Positions 14,367 to 23,281 of a DNA stretch of 64,000 nt are shown one piece after another. The first letter of the stretch is position 1; the number at the start of each line of letters is the position of its first letter. The stretch covers positions 1 to 64,000 of the forward strand of contig CAYNRU010000022.1 in assembly GCA_964399635.1 (NCBI GenBank), written 5' to 3'. The stretch comes from UBA4615 sp964399635. Its GTDB lineage: Bacteria; Pseudomonadota; Gammaproteobacteria; Burkholderiales; Burkholderiaceae_E. A model generated the notes under the pieces. That model worked only from the letters and a program-made list of their open reading frames with translations, did not search any database and was not told where the DNA came from. Position numbers and translations under genes: made by a program.

Positions 14367-15620
14367 TCAGGCGTCGGCCAGCGTCAGTCCCGCGAGGTCT
14401 ATGTCGGACTGCTTGCCCCCGACGATGTCGGCGAGGATGCGCGCCGAGCCCATCGACATCGTCCATCCGATATGGCCGTGCCCGACATCGAGGAACAGGT
14501 TGCGCTTGGGGGAACGGCCGATGATCGGCGTGCCCTTGGGCGTCATCGGGCGCAGCCCCGCCCAGCGGGCCGCCTTCTCGTAGGCACCACCATTCGGAAA
14601 CAGTCGGCGGATCGTGTTCGTCATGTGGGCCAGGTCGCGCTCGCCCAGTGACCGGTCGAAGCCGTTGAACTCGGCGGTGGCGGTGACACGCATCCGCTGT
14701 CCCAGGCGCGACCATGCGATCAGGTACTTCTCGTCGACGCCGCACATGCTGGGCGCGCCGTCATGGTCCTCGATCGGCACGGTCAGCGCATATCCTTTCA
14801 CCGGATACACCGGCAGGTCGATGCCTAGCCCGCGGCCGACTCCCGCGCTGTACGAGCCGAGCGCCAACACGTAGACATCGCCCTGAATTGCCCCCTTGTC
14901 GGTGTCGACCCCGACGACCCGATCGCCCTCGGCCCGGATCCCCGTGATGTTCGTCGACCAGCGGAACGTGACGCCGAGCTTCTCGGCGCAGTACGCGGCG
15001 AGCGCGTTGGTGAATCGGTGGCAGTCGCCGGACTCGTCCGTCGGGCAGTGGATGGCCCCCGCGATGTTGGCCCGGTCGGGTGCCAGCGCTGGCTCGATCG
15101 CCACCGCTTCGTCGGTGCTGACCGGGCGCAGCGTGACGCCGTTGTCGGTCAGCACGCCCATCGCGCCGACGCCACGCTCGTAGTGATCGCGGTCGCGATA
15201 CACGTAGATCGCACCCAGCGTGCGGCGGTCGTAGTCGAAACCGTGCCGCCGGTCGATCTCCGCGAAGCGCTGCTGCGAATACAGGCACAGGCGCACCTTG
15301 TGGCCGGTGTTGATCGCCGCGCGCTCCGCCGAGCATTCCTTCAGGAAGCGCCGGCACCACATCCACATGCGCAGGTCGGGGCGCAGCTTCAGGCGCAGCG
15401 CGACGTCGTCGCGGAACAGCGAGTCCCACAGGATGCGGGGCGCCCGCGGCGATGCCCAAGTGTAGGCATGGCCGGGCGAGACCATGCCGGCATTGGAGAA
15501 GCTGGTCTCCATGGCGGCCTTGTCCTGCCGGTCGACGACAACCACCTCGTGACCATCGCTGGCCAGCTCATAGGCCGCGGTCACGCCGACGACGCCAGCC
15601 CCCAATACCACGATGCGCAT
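14367..15620 (-). CDS. dadA: D-amino acid dehydrogenase small subunit (DadA-type)
   Basis: 417 residues, the usual DadA length. It is an FAD enzyme at the inner membrane that oxidises D-amino acids to 2-oxo acids and ammonia. The dinucleotide motif GAGVVG is at 7-12 and the second FAD motif EVVVVDRQ follows. SFSNAGMVSPGHAYTWASP is the DadA signature, and the C-terminal GLRPMTPKGTPIIGRSP and LDVGHGHIGWTMSMGSARILADI close the FAD fold. It is downstream of ridA on the same strand (70 bases apart), a frequent pairing because RidA removes the reactive imine intermediate. A divergent GntR with a TGTATACA operator probably controls both. Confidence 0.9.
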   Translation of the reverse strand: MRIVVLGAGVVGVTAAYELASDGHEVVVVDRQDKAAMETSFSNAGMVSPGHAYTWASPRAPRILWDSLFRDDVALRLKLRPDLRMWMWCRRFLKECSAERAAINTGHKVRLCLYSQQRFAEIDRRHGFDYDRRTLGAIYVYRDRDHYERGVGAMGVLTDNGVTLRPVSTDEAVAIEPALAPDRANIAGAIHCPTDESGDCHRFTNALAAYCAEKLGVTFRWSTNITGIRAEGDRVVGVDTDKGAIQGDVYVLALGSYSAGVGRGLGIDLPVYPVKGYALTVPIEDHDGAPSMCGVDEKYLIAWSRLGQRMRVTATAEFNGFDRSLGERDLAHMTNTIRRLFPNGGAYEKAARWAGLRPMTPKGTPIIGRSPKRNLFLDVGHGHIGWTMSMGSARILADIVGGKQSDIDLAGLTLADA

Positions 15621-15690
15621 GTCCTCTCCTCGGTCCGTGTTCCGGGGCGGGCGGATCGCCGCCCGCAGATGGCGCGAGCGCCGGCGGCGA

Positions 15691-16041
15691 TCAGAGTCCC
15701 GCGATCACGGCGATCTCGACCGTGAACTGCGGTGCGGCGAGCTTCGCCTCGACCGTGGCACGTGCCGGTGTGCAGCCCGGCGCGACCCAGGCGTCCCAGA
15801 CCGCGTTCATCTCGGCGAAGGTCGACATGTCGGCCAGCCAGATCGTCGCCTGAGCAAGCTTGGTCTTGTCGCTGCCGGCTTCGGCCAGGTAGCGGTCGAT
15901 GCGTGCCAGCACCGTGCGCGTCTGCTCGGCCACGCTCGCGCCGGGCGACTCCAGGGCCACCTGGCCGGCGAGGAAGACCATGTTGTTCATCACCACGGCC
16001 TGACTCATGCGCGGGCCGGCTTCGATGCGCTTGATCGTCAT
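15691..16041 (-). CDS. RidA-family enamine/imine deaminase
   Basis: 116 residues, the normal length of YjgF/YER057c/UK114 (RidA) proteins, which form trimers and hydrolyse 2-imino or 2-amino-acrylate intermediates. Recognisable parts are MSQAVVMNNMVFLAGQVAL, EQTRTVLARIDRYLAEAGSD, AQATIWLADMSTFAEMNAVWDAWV and ARATVEAKLAAPQFTVEI, which carries the conserved R and E of the active site. It is the first gene of the ridA-dadA pair, so it probably deals with imines made by DadA. The promoter side faces the divergent gntR gene. Confidence 0.9.
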   Translation of the reverse strand: MTIKRIEAGPRMSQAVVMNNMVFLAGQVALESPGASVAEQTRTVLARIDRYLAEAGSDKTKLAQATIWLADMSTFAEMNAVWDAWVAPGCTPARATVEAKLAAPQFTVEIAVIAGL

Positions 16042-16096
16042 GGGGTTCTGTCTCCAGTGGAAGGGGTGTGGGGATCGAGCTTACCCGTCGGCAAAC

Positions 16097-16104
16097 TGTA
16101 TACA
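16097..16104. promoter_or_regulatory. Candidate GntR operator TGTATACA
   Basis: A perfect 8-base palindrome, CTGTATACAC in context, in the 151-base divergent gap between ridA (start 16041) and gntR (start 16193). FCD-type GntR regulators often bind TGTATACA-like palindromes. A related but split sequence, TGTGCATACA at 16996-17005, lies before the racemase-family gene at 17039. Confidence 0.5.
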
Positions 16105-16192
16105 CAAGCCCTGCGGGTCGCGCCGGATGCGGGTGGGCTCGGTCGCGGCTGTCCGAGGCGAGTCCGGCGCGGCGGATCGGTACAATCGCCGA

Positions 16193-16918
16193 ATGCCGCG
16201 TACCCCCCGAGCCACCCCGCTGCAGCCGGCTGCGCGCAACCCGCCGGAGCCGCTCGCCCGTGCCGCGGACAGCGTCGATCGCGTCTACCAGGCGGTCACG
16301 CGACGTGCCGTGAACTGGCGCTTCGCTCCGGGCGAGCGGATCAACGAGGTCGCGCTCGCGCACGAGCTGGGCGTCAGCCGCACCCCCGTGCGCGAAGCGC
16401 TCAACCGCCTGGCCCGCGACGGCTTCGTGCGCTTCGTGCCCAACCGCGGGTTCCTGGCGCGCGACCTCACACCCGAACTGGTGCGCGACCTGTACGAGCT
16501 GCGCGCGGCGATCGAGGTGGCGTCCGTGCGCCTGGCCTGCGCGCGCGCCACCGACGAGGCAATCGAAAAGCTGGCCGGCGCCTGGAACGCGGCTACCGAG
16601 AACGCCGCGGCCCGCCGCATCGACCGCCTGGCCGCGGCCGATGAAGCCTTTCATCGCGGCATCGCACGGCTGTCCTGCAACGCACAGCTGCTGGCGACCC
16701 TCGACCACGTGAACGCGCAGATCCGCTTCTTCCGCCGCGTCGACCAGGAGTCGCCCGATCGCCGCGACCGCACCTACAGCGAACACGCCGACGTGCTCGC
16801 CTGCCTGGCCCGCCGTGATCCGTTGCGCGCCGGCGACCTGATGGAGCGGCACATCGTGCTGAGCCGCGAACGCGCGCTGGCCGTCACCGAGCAGGTCGTC
16901 GCCCGCATCCGCGGCTGA
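16193..16918 (+). CDS. GntR-family regulator, FCD subgroup
   Basis: 241 residues from ATG 16193. The winged HTH spans about residues 22-88 (VNWRFAPGERINEVALAHEL, GVSRTPVREALNRLARDGFV, RFVPNRGFLARDL). The C-terminal all-helical FCD ligand domain follows with its metal/ligand residues in LYELRAAIEV, DEAFHRGIARLSCN and HADVLACL. These regulators are usually repressors released by a carboxylate ligand. Divergent orientation to ridA-dadA makes that operon the likely target. TACAAT at 16181-16186 lies only six bases before the start, so the mRNA may be leaderless. The frame is open further upstream but without a better start. Confidence 0.9.
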   Translation: MPRTPRATPLQPAARNPPEPLARAADSVDRVYQAVTRRAVNWRFAPGERINEVALAHELGVSRTPVREALNRLARDGFVRFVPNRGFLARDLTPELVRDLYELRAAIEVASVRLACARATDEAIEKLAGAWNAATENAAARRIDRLAAADEAFHRGIARLSCNAQLLATLDHVNAQIRFFRRVDQESPDRRDRTYSEHADVLACLARRDPLRAGDLMERHIVLSRERALAVTEQVVARIRG

Positions 16919-17038
16919 CACACGCCTGCGATCCCCGGAGCCGCGAGCTTGCGGGGCGCGACGCGGGCGGGTATCGTCCCCAGCGCCCCACCCGATGTGC
17001 ATACACTTCGCCCCGGGCGCCCTTACGCGGAGACACCG

Positions 17039-17839
17039 ATGAACCGCAACGATCGATCCGTCGGCGACCCCCTCGAGGTCGATCTCGAACGGCTGCCTTT
17101 CGATACCGACCGTGGGATCGGCGCGCGCGCTGCGCTCGGCCTGCTGGTGCTGGAGACCGACCAGACGATCGAGGACGAGTTCCGTGCGGTCTGGCCCGAC
17201 CAGGGCGTCGCCCTGTACGCGGCCCGCCTGCACAACGACGTTCAGATCACGCCCGAGACGCTCAAGGAGATGGAAGGCCTGATCGCGCCCACGACCCGGC
17301 TGCTGCCGTTCATGGTCGACCTGTCGGTCATCGCGTTCGCCTGTACCTCGGGTTCGCTGGTGATCGGTGAGCAACGGGTGGCCGAACGGGTCCGCAGTGT
17401 CCGTCCCGACACGAAGGTCACTGACCCGGTCACCGCCGCGATCGCCGCCCTGCGCGCCACCGGCGTGAAGCGTGTCGCGCTGCTCACCCCCTACCTGCGA
17501 GAGATCAACCTTCGGCTGCGCGCGGCGCTGATCGAGCGCGGGCTGCAGATCCCTGTGATGGGTTCGTTCAACGAACCCGATGACGACGTCGTCGCCCGGA
17601 TCACCCAGAAGTCCTTGCTCGACGCGATCGTGCGCATCGGCGGCTCGCCGATGTGCGACGGGGTGTTCGTGTCGTGCACGTCGCTGCGCGTGGCACGCAT
17701 CGCCGAGCAGGCCGAGACGCTGATCGGCAAGCCTGTCACCTCGAGCAACCATGCGCTGGCCTGGCACATGCTGCGGCTGGCCGGCATCGACGACCCGATC
17801 GAAGGGTTCGGGCGGCTGTACCGCACCGGGCTCGCCTGA
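17039..17839 (+). CDS. Asp/Glu racemase superfamily protein, maleate isomerase/EutA-like
   Basis: 266 residues from ATG 17039 (GGAG at 17029-17032). The pseudo-symmetric Asp/Glu racemase fold is shown by IGLLVL-like ALGLLVLETDQTIEDEF, the first catalytic Cys C102 in FACTSGSLVIG, GVKRVALLTPYLREIN, and the second Cys C213 in VSCTSLRVARIAE. Having both Cys in these motifs is the pattern of maleate cis-trans isomerase and the ectoine-use protein EutA, not of the one-Cys arylmalonate decarboxylases. It follows gntR on the same strand; given the dadA operon nearby, it could act on a D- or hydroxy-amino acid derivative. The substrate is unknown. Confidence 0.82.
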   Translation: MNRNDRSVGDPLEVDLERLPFDTDRGIGARAALGLLVLETDQTIEDEFRAVWPDQGVALYAARLHNDVQITPETLKEMEGLIAPTTRLLPFMVDLSVIAFACTSGSLVIGEQRVAERVRSVRPDTKVTDPVTAAIAALRATGVKRVALLTPYLREINLRLRAALIERGLQIPVMGSFNEPDDDVVARITQKSLLDAIVRIGGSPMCDGVFVSCTSLRVARIAEQAETLIGKPVTSSNHALAWHMLRLAGIDDPIEGFGRLYRTGLA

Positions 17840-18136
17840 GGGGCGTGCCGGGCGCGCGGCCCGGTATGGCATCGACACGCCACAGGCGCATCGGGACTCC
17901 TGCCGGCTCCGACCGCGTGAGGCCCGGCCAGCTGGCCTGGAAGCAGCGCGTGGGGTTCGTTCGGCCTCTGTACTCCCAGTGACCTGCGGCAACGCCCGTG
18001 GCCGCAGTGTCGCGTTCGGGGCCAGCACGCCGTGGTATCCGATCAGGTGCAGCCTCGGCCGCGGCACCTCGGCCGAGCGACGCCGACCGAGCCGCCTGGA
18101 CGCGTAACCGGCGCGTCCTAGGCGGCCCGCGCCGGG

Positions 18137-18868
18137 TCAGGCGACGCTCGTCACCAGCGCCGCGAGCCGCTCGGGCAGGTCGACCATCACGTCATGCCCG
18201 CAGGGCACCTTCTCGACGCGCCAGCCCGGAGCGCCGTCGAACTTCGCCGCGAAGTGGCGGAACGGGCTCGGGTCCCAGCCGTCCGCCAGCACGTACAGGC
18301 GCCGGTCGACCTTCGCCAGGCCTTCGCCGGTCAGCAGCAGCGGCATGTCGAAGGTCGCGAGCGCCTGCGGCACGCAGCGGCGGTCGACCCAGGCGCGGTT
18401 CTGCTGCGAGATGCCGAAGACCTCGGCCGGGATCGGCGCCATCATGCCGCTGTGACCCGCGAGCGCGCTGCCGCGGAACGCGCCGATGAAGCCCGCCGCA
18501 ACTTCTGGCACGAGCGCCGCGCCCAGCAGCCCGATCAGGGAGTCGCCGTGCGCGGGCACGAAGGCGTCGAGGTAGACGAGCGACTTCACGCGGCCCGCCA
18601 GCCGGTCGGCGACCCCGGTGATCACCATGCCGCCGTAGGAGTGGCCACACAGCACCAGGTCCGACAGTTCCTCCGCCTCGATCGCGCCGACCACGTCGCG
18701 GATGTGTGTCTCCAGCGTGATTGCCTCGCTGGCCTGGTGCGCGCGCTCACCCACGCCGGTGTGGGTGGGGGTCAGCACGGTGTGGCCCTGCGCGCGCAGC
18801 AGCCGCGCGGTGTCGCGGTAGCACCAGGCGCCGTGCCATGCGCCGTGCACCAGTACGATGTTTGCCAT
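18137..18868 (-). CDS. Alpha/beta hydrolase of the plant-methylesterase-like group
   Basis: 243 residues. The oxyanion segment is VLVHGAWHGAWCY (5-17). The nucleophile elbow is CGHSYGG with Ser77, the acid is likely Asp in YLDAFVPAHG near 100, and the catalytic His is in CGHDVMVDLPERL close to the C-terminus. THTGVGERAHQ at about 35-45 is typical of the group that includes plant methyl esterases and hydroxynitrile lyases. It is cytosolic with no signal peptide. It lies 120 bases downstream of the LysR gene on the same strand and opposite a Rieske dioxygenase, so an ester or amide side-chain cleavage in an aromatic pathway is plausible. Confidence 0.87.
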   Translation of the reverse strand: MANIVLVHGAWHGAWCYRDTARLLRAQGHTVLTPTHTGVGERAHQASEAITLETHIRDVVGAIEAEELSDLVLCGHSYGGMVITGVADRLAGRVKSLVYLDAFVPAHGDSLIGLLGAALVPEVAAGFIGAFRGSALAGHSGMMAPIPAEVFGISQQNRAWVDRRCVPQALATFDMPLLLTGEGLAKVDRRLYVLADGWDPSPFRHFAAKFDGAPGWRVEKVPCGHDVMVDLPERLAALVTSVA

Positions 18869-18988
18869 GCGGGTGTCTCCTCGTGGGGGTGCGGCTCGGT
18901 CGGCCGCGAACTCGGATGCTCGCCGCCCCCGCGCGGGCGGTCAAGGTGCCGGCCCCGGGCAGGTGCAGCCTTGCCGCCCTCAGCGCCC

Positions 18989-19921
18989 TCAGCGCCCCGA
19001 ACGCGCCGCGCCCAGCCTGGGCGCCGTCGCGCGCAGCGCGGCCGCGAGCGCCGCCGCCGCGTCGCTCGGCGCGCCGCGCCGGCGCCGCGTGATGCCCACC
19101 GCGCGCGCCCACTGAGCGGCGGCTACCGGCAGCGGCCGCAACAGCCCCGCGCGCTCCTCCCAGTGGATCAGCTCGCGCGGCAGGAAGCTCAGGTGCCGGC
19201 CCTGCAGCACCAGCGCCTTCATCAGCACGGCGGAGGTCGTCTCCACCTCCGCCTCGATCGGCTTGAGCCCGGCCTGCAGGAACAGGTCGTCGAGCGCGCG
19301 GCGCTCGAGCTCGCGGCGCCGCGCCAGCACCCAGCGCTCCCCGGCGAGCTCGGCGGGCCGCAGGCTGCGCCGGTGCGCGAGCGGGTGGTCGGCGTGCGCG
19401 ACCACCACCGCGGTGTCGGTGTGCAGGGTCTCGTGCAGCAGTTCCGGGTCGCTCGCGGTGCGCGGCACCGAGGACAGGGCGAGGTCGACCTCGCCCTGCC
19501 GCACCATCGGCATCAGCGCCTCGTTGAGTCCGTAGAGCACCGACACGCGGATGCCCGGGTCGGACGCCTGCAGCGCCTCGAGCGCGAGCGGCAGCAGCCG
19601 CGTCGCCTCGGACGGGCCGCAGCCCACCACGACCCGCCCGCGCCCCGAGTGCCGGATCGCGTCGACTTCCTTGATCGCCGCGCGCAGTTCGGCCTCGATC
19701 GCGCGGCCGCGCGCCACCAGGGCCTCGCCCGGCTCGGTCGGGACCACGCCGAAGCGCCCGCGCTCGAGCAGCCGCACACCCAGCCCGCGCTCGAGCTCGC
19801 GGATGCTCTTGGACAGGGCAGGCTGCGACAGCCCCAGCTCGGCGGCGGCCTGTGTGAGGCTGCCGCAGCGGGCGGCGGCCACCAGGTGGGCGATGCGGCG
19901 GTGGTCGATCGGGGCGGTCAT
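18989..19921 (-). CDS. LysR-family transcription regulator
   Basis: 310 residues, the standard LysR length. The N-terminal winged HTH is in residues 5-65 (IAHLVAAARCGSLTQAAAEL, GLSQPALSKSIRELERGLGV). The effector domain follows, starting at GRVVVGCGPSEATRLLP. It is divergent from the Rieske dioxygenase alpha gene, and the 132-base gap has LysR-type repeats (19934-19972). It most likely activates the dioxygenase genes on an aromatic inducer and represses itself. The C-terminus is rich in Ala and Arg, as in the other genes of this GC-rich part. Confidence 0.92.
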   Translation of the reverse strand: MTAPIDHRRIAHLVAAARCGSLTQAAAELGLSQPALSKSIRELERGLGVRLLERGRFGVVPTEPGEALVARGRAIEAELRAAIKEVDAIRHSGRGRVVVGCGPSEATRLLPLALEALQASDPGIRVSVLYGLNEALMPMVRQGEVDLALSSVPRTASDPELLHETLHTDTAVVVAHADHPLAHRRSLRPAELAGERWVLARRRELERRALDDLFLQAGLKPIEAEVETTSAVLMKALVLQGRHLSFLPRELIHWEERAGLLRPLPVAAAQWARAVGITRRRRGAPSDAAAALAAALRATAPRLGAARSGR

Positions 19922-19933
19922 CGGTCATCTATA

Positions 19934-19972
19934 ACTTGCGGTGATGGAAGTGGCAAGTGTGCTCATGCAAGT
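19934..19972. promoter_or_regulatory. Candidate LysR binding repeats
   Basis: ACTTGC at 19934-19939 is the inverted complement of GCAAGT at 19953-19958, which recurs as a direct repeat at 19967-19972, 14 bases on. The three copies lie between the lysR start and the dioxygenase start. The spacing suits a LysR tetramer contacting a recognition site and an adjacent activation site. Confidence 0.5.
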
Positions 19973-20053
19973 GGCGGCCGGTCGTCGGTACCATCGGACG
20001 CATCGCCGCCACCGGGCACGGTCCCGCGGGCGCTCACCACGGAGAGAGACGAC

Positions 20054-21394
20054 ATGAACCTGTCCGAGCTGGTCGAACCCGACCGGGTCCATCGCAGCGT
20101 GTACACCGACCCGGCCATCTTCGAGCTGGAGATGGCGCACATCTGGGAGAAGACCTGGGTCTATTGCGGCCACGAATCGCAGGTGCCCGCGGTTGGCGAC
20201 TACCACACGCTGCAGATCGGCCGCCAGCCGATGGTGATGGTCCGCGACCGCGACGCCGGCATCCGCGTGCTCTACAACCGCTGCCCGCACCGCGGTGTGG
20301 AGCTGTGCGGCAACCACAAGGGCAACACCGGCACCGCCTTCGTGTGCTCGTACCACGCGTGGAGCTTCCACCTCGACGGCCGCGTGCGCGCGATCCCGCT
20401 GATGAAGGGCTACGAGGGCACCCGCCTCGGCGTCGACGATCCCGACTGCAGCATGAAGCGCGCGGCGCGCGTCGACAGCTACCGCGGCTTCGTGTTCGCG
20501 AGCCTGTCCGAGGAGGGCCCGTCGCTCGCCGACTTCCTCGGCGAGGCCCGGGTCGCCTTCGACGACATGTGCGACCGCTCGCCGGTCGGCGAGGTCGAGG
20601 TGGTGCCGGTCTGCCACCGCGTGATCCAGCACTCCAACTGGAAGTTCTTCATGGAGAACCAGCTCGACGCGCTGCATCCGTCGGTGACGCACCAGTCCAC
20701 CGGCGTGTCGGCGCGGCGCATCGAGAACCGCCTGAAGGCCGAGCAGGGCAAGGCGCCGCTGTTCTTCCACTACCTCTCCACCTTCGCGTCGAGCTTCGAC
20801 CAGTGGGACTCGGTGCAGACGGTCAACTTCCCGCTCGGCCACGGCATCCTGAAGGGCTACATGGGCCTGCGTCCGACCGACCCCGACACGCTCGAGCACG
20901 AGGCGCAGCTCAAGGCCGCCTACGGCGACGAGAAGGCCGAGGAGTACCTGTCGCGCAGCATCCACCACGTGCTGGTCTATCCCTACCTGTCGGTGCAGTC
21001 GCCGCTGCAGCAGCTGCGCTGCCTGCGCCCGCTCGCGGCCGACCGGACCCTGTCCGAGATCTGGCACTTCCGCCTGAAGGGCGCGCCCGAGGCGATCTAC
21101 CGCCGCTCGCTCTGGTACTACAACCTGGTGAACTCGCCGGCGACGATGATCAACGCCGACGACCTCGAGAACTGGACCAAGGGCCAGTGGGGCCTGCAGT
21201 CCAGGGGCGGCGAGTGGGTGAGCTTCCACCGCAACCACGGCGGCGACACCGAGCGCGAAGGCGTGCTGTACTCCAACAACGGCACCTCGGAGGTGGTGAT
21301 GCGCAGCCAGTTCCGCGCGTGGTCCGGGTACATGGGGCCGGCCCTGTCGGCCGCCCCCGCCGCAACGCCCGCCGCCGCCGCGGCGCGCGCCTGA
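20054..21394 (+). CDS. Aromatic-ring-hydroxylating dioxygenase, large (alpha) subunit
   Basis: 446 residues from ATG 20054, chosen as the start that gives the family's usual N-terminus; the open frame upstream is rejected. The Rieske 2Fe-2S ligands are C77/H79 (NRCPHRG) and C98/H101 (CSYHAW). The mononuclear iron site is ENQLDALHPSVTH with D205 bridging and H208 and H213 as ligands. This is the catalytic alpha subunit that adds O2 to an aromatic ring with electrons from a reductase. The beta subunit follows 10 bases later; ferredoxin and reductase genes are not in the window. The substrate is unknown; the sequence resembles benzoate/anthranilate-type oxygenases in size. Confidence 0.9.
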   Translation: MNLSELVEPDRVHRSVYTDPAIFELEMAHIWEKTWVYCGHESQVPAVGDYHTLQIGRQPMVMVRDRDAGIRVLYNRCPHRGVELCGNHKGNTGTAFVCSYHAWSFHLDGRVRAIPLMKGYEGTRLGVDDPDCSMKRAARVDSYRGFVFASLSEEGPSLADFLGEARVAFDDMCDRSPVGEVEVVPVCHRVIQHSNWKFFMENQLDALHPSVTHQSTGVSARRIENRLKAEQGKAPLFFHYLSTFASSFDQWDSVQTVNFPLGHGILKGYMGLRPTDPDTLEHEAQLKAAYGDEKAEEYLSRSIHHVLVYPYLSVQSPLQQLRCLRPLAADRTLSEIWHFRLKGAPEAIYRRSLWYYNLVNSPATMINADDLENWTKGQWGLQSRGGEWVSFHRNHGGDTEREGVLYSNNGTSEVVMRSQFRAWSGYMGPALSAAPAATPAAAAARA

Positions 21395-21404
21395 AGGAGC
21401 CGAG

Positions 21405-22031
21405 ATGACCGACAAGCAGCTCGAACGGGCCCTCGGCACCGGGGTGGTGATCGAGGCGGTTGAATCGATGACGGGCGCCGAGTCGATCGCGCCCGACCAC
21501 ATGGGCCGCGGCAGCCGGCCCTCGACGCAGTACGTGCCCGACGTGGCCACCGTGCCCGCCGAGGTGCAGCGCGAGGTGGAGGTGCTGCTGTTCAGGCAGG
21601 CCGCGCTGCTCGACGCCAAGCGCTGGCAGGAATGGACCGCGCTGTTTGCCGACGACGGCGTCTACTGGATGCCGGTGACGCCCGAGCAGACCGACTGGCT
21701 CGGCGAGCCCTCGATCTTCGCCGAGGACCGGCTGCTGATGGAGGTCCGCACGGGCCGCCTGCAGCACCCCAACGCCTGGTCGCAGGCGCCGATGTGGGGC
21801 ACCAACCACCTGGTCGGCAACGTGGTCGTCGAGGCCGACGCCGGCGACACGCTGCGTGTCTATTCGCGCTTCCAGATGATGGAGCTGCGCCGCGACACGG
21901 TGCGGCACTTCGGTGGCAGCTACCGGCACACGCTGGTGCGCACCCCGGCCGGTCTGCGCATCAGGCTGCAGCGGGTCGACATGATGAACGGGCAGGCGGC
22001 CTACGACTACGTGCTGCAGGCCTGGGTGTGA
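21405..22031 (+). CDS. Aromatic-ring-hydroxylating dioxygenase, small (beta) subunit
   Basis: 208 residues. From about residue 50 the SnoaL/NTF2-like fold of dioxygenase beta subunits is seen: EVEVLLFRQAALLDAKRWQE, WTALFADDGVYWMPVTPEQTD, FAEDRLLMEVRTGRLQHPNAW, and a C-terminal RLQRVDMMNGQAAYDYVLQAWV. The first 45 residues are longer than usual and of low similarity (SMTGAESIAPDHMGRGSRPS). It is coupled closely to the alpha subunit gene, with which it should form an alpha3beta3 hexamer. Beta subunits mainly stabilise the complex. Confidence 0.87.
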   Translation: MTDKQLERALGTGVVIEAVESMTGAESIAPDHMGRGSRPSTQYVPDVATVPAEVQREVEVLLFRQAALLDAKRWQEWTALFADDGVYWMPVTPEQTDWLGEPSIFAEDRLLMEVRTGRLQHPNAWSQAPMWGTNHLVGNVVVEADAGDTLRVYSRFQMMELRRDTVRHFGGSYRHTLVRTPAGLRIRLQRVDMMNGQAAYDYVLQAWV

Positions 22032-22220
22032 GGCAGGCCGAGGACTGCGCGCAGACGAGCCTGTGCGCCTGGTCGGCCTGCGGCGCTGGCGTGCCCATAT
22101 CCGGAGCGTGACCGGGCGGACGGTTATCATCGACGGCTGCGGCGCGCTGCGCGCGCTGCCCCGACGGGGGCGGGCATCCCGGTCCGCATCGCCGTCAGGT
22201 GCACCCTCAGGAGTCCATCG

Positions 22221-23207
22221 ATGCGCCCCTGGATCGTTCGCCGCGCGTTCTTCCGTGCCTCGCTCTTCACCGCGCTCGCCGGCATCGCGGGCACGGCGCC
22301 CGCGCAGGAGTACCCGATCAAGCCGATCCGGCTGATCGTCCCGTTCTCGCCCGGCGGACTGGCCGACACCTCGGCGCGTGCGGTGGCCGAGAAGCTCGGC
22401 GCCCGTCTCGGCCAGACCGTGCTGGTGGAGAACCGCGCGGGCGCCAGCGGCAACATCGGGATGCAGGCGGTCGCGCAGGCCGCGCCGGACGGCTACACGC
22501 TGGTGCTGGGCTTCGACGGCACGGTGGTGATCAACCCGCACATCTTCAGCAAGCCCGGCTTCGACTCGGTGGCCGACTTCGCGCCGGTCACAAAGCTCGG
22601 CGACGCCACGCTGCTGCTGGTGGCGCACCCGTCGGTGCCGGCCAGGAACATCGCCGAGCTGGTCGCGCTTGAGAAGGCCAAGCCCGGCACGTTTCCGTAC
22701 GGCACCTCGGGCATCGGCAGCACGCCGCACATGGTGGGCGAGCTGCTCAACCAGCGCCTGGGCAGCCAGTTCGTGCACATGCCGTACAAGGGCGGCGGCC
22801 AGGCGGTGATCGACGTCGTCGGCGGTCAGATTCCGCTGGTGTTCACCGCGGTGGCCAGCGCCCAGCAGCACGTCAAGTCGGGCAAGCTGGTCGGCATCGG
22901 CGTCACCAGCACCAGGCGATCGCCGTCGCTGCCCGATGTGCCCACCTTCGCGGAAAGCGGGCTGGCCGACTTCGTCGTCGACTCCTGGGTCGGCATCATG
23001 GCGCCGGCCAGGACGCCGCGGCCGATCGTCGAGCGCCTGCAGCGCGAGCTCGCCGAGGTGCTGAAGGACCCCGAGGTGCGCAGCCGCTATGCCACGCTCG
23101 GCATCGAGCCGGTGGGCAACACGCCCGAGCAGTTCGCCGCGCAGATCCGGGCCGACCTGGCGCGCTGGGAGAAGGTGGTCAGGACCGCGGGCACCCGGGT
23201 CGAGTAA
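22221..23207 (+). CDS. Bug/TctC-family periplasmic solute receptor
   Basis: 328 residues with a Sec signal peptide (SLFTALAGIAGTAPAQ, cleavage near residue 29). The Bug family signature IRLIVPFSPGGLADTSAR binds carboxylate ligands, and LVENRAGASGNIG and PDGYTLVLG are also typical, as are HMPYKGGGQAVIDVVGGQI and ISVTSTRRSPSLPDVPTFAE-like segments. These receptors serve TctAB-type tripartite carriers; no tctAB genes are adjacent, which is normal for orphan Bug genes of Burkholderiales. Its position after the dioxygenase genes suggests uptake or sensing of the aromatic acid substrate. Confidence 0.9.
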   Translation: MRPWIVRRAFFRASLFTALAGIAGTAPAQEYPIKPIRLIVPFSPGGLADTSARAVAEKLGARLGQTVLVENRAGASGNIGMQAVAQAAPDGYTLVLGFDGTVVINPHIFSKPGFDSVADFAPVTKLGDATLLLVAHPSVPARNIAELVALEKAKPGTFPYGTSGIGSTPHMVGELLNQRLGSQFVHMPYKGGGQAVIDVVGGQIPLVFTAVASAQQHVKSGKLVGIGVTSTRRSPSLPDVPTFAESGLADFVVDSWVGIMAPARTPRPIVERLQRELAEVLKDPEVRSRYATLGIEPVGNTPEQFAAQIRADLARWEKVVRTAGTRVE

Positions 23208-23281
23208 CGGCGCCACCGGGTCGACACGCTTCGAGCGACGCCATCCCGCCCCACCCGATGCGCATCGGCTCGGCCCCTGCC

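Noticed and set aside
17840..18136. Short open frames in the gap between the racemase-family gene and the hydrolase gene
   Set aside because: No ribosome sites, no recognisable family and Arg/Pro-rich composition; the gap looks non-coding.
18194..20053. Plus-strand open frame upstream of the dioxygenase alpha gene
   Set aside because: It runs through the lysR and hydrolase genes on the other strand and has no family similarity; the conserved alpha subunit begins at 20054.
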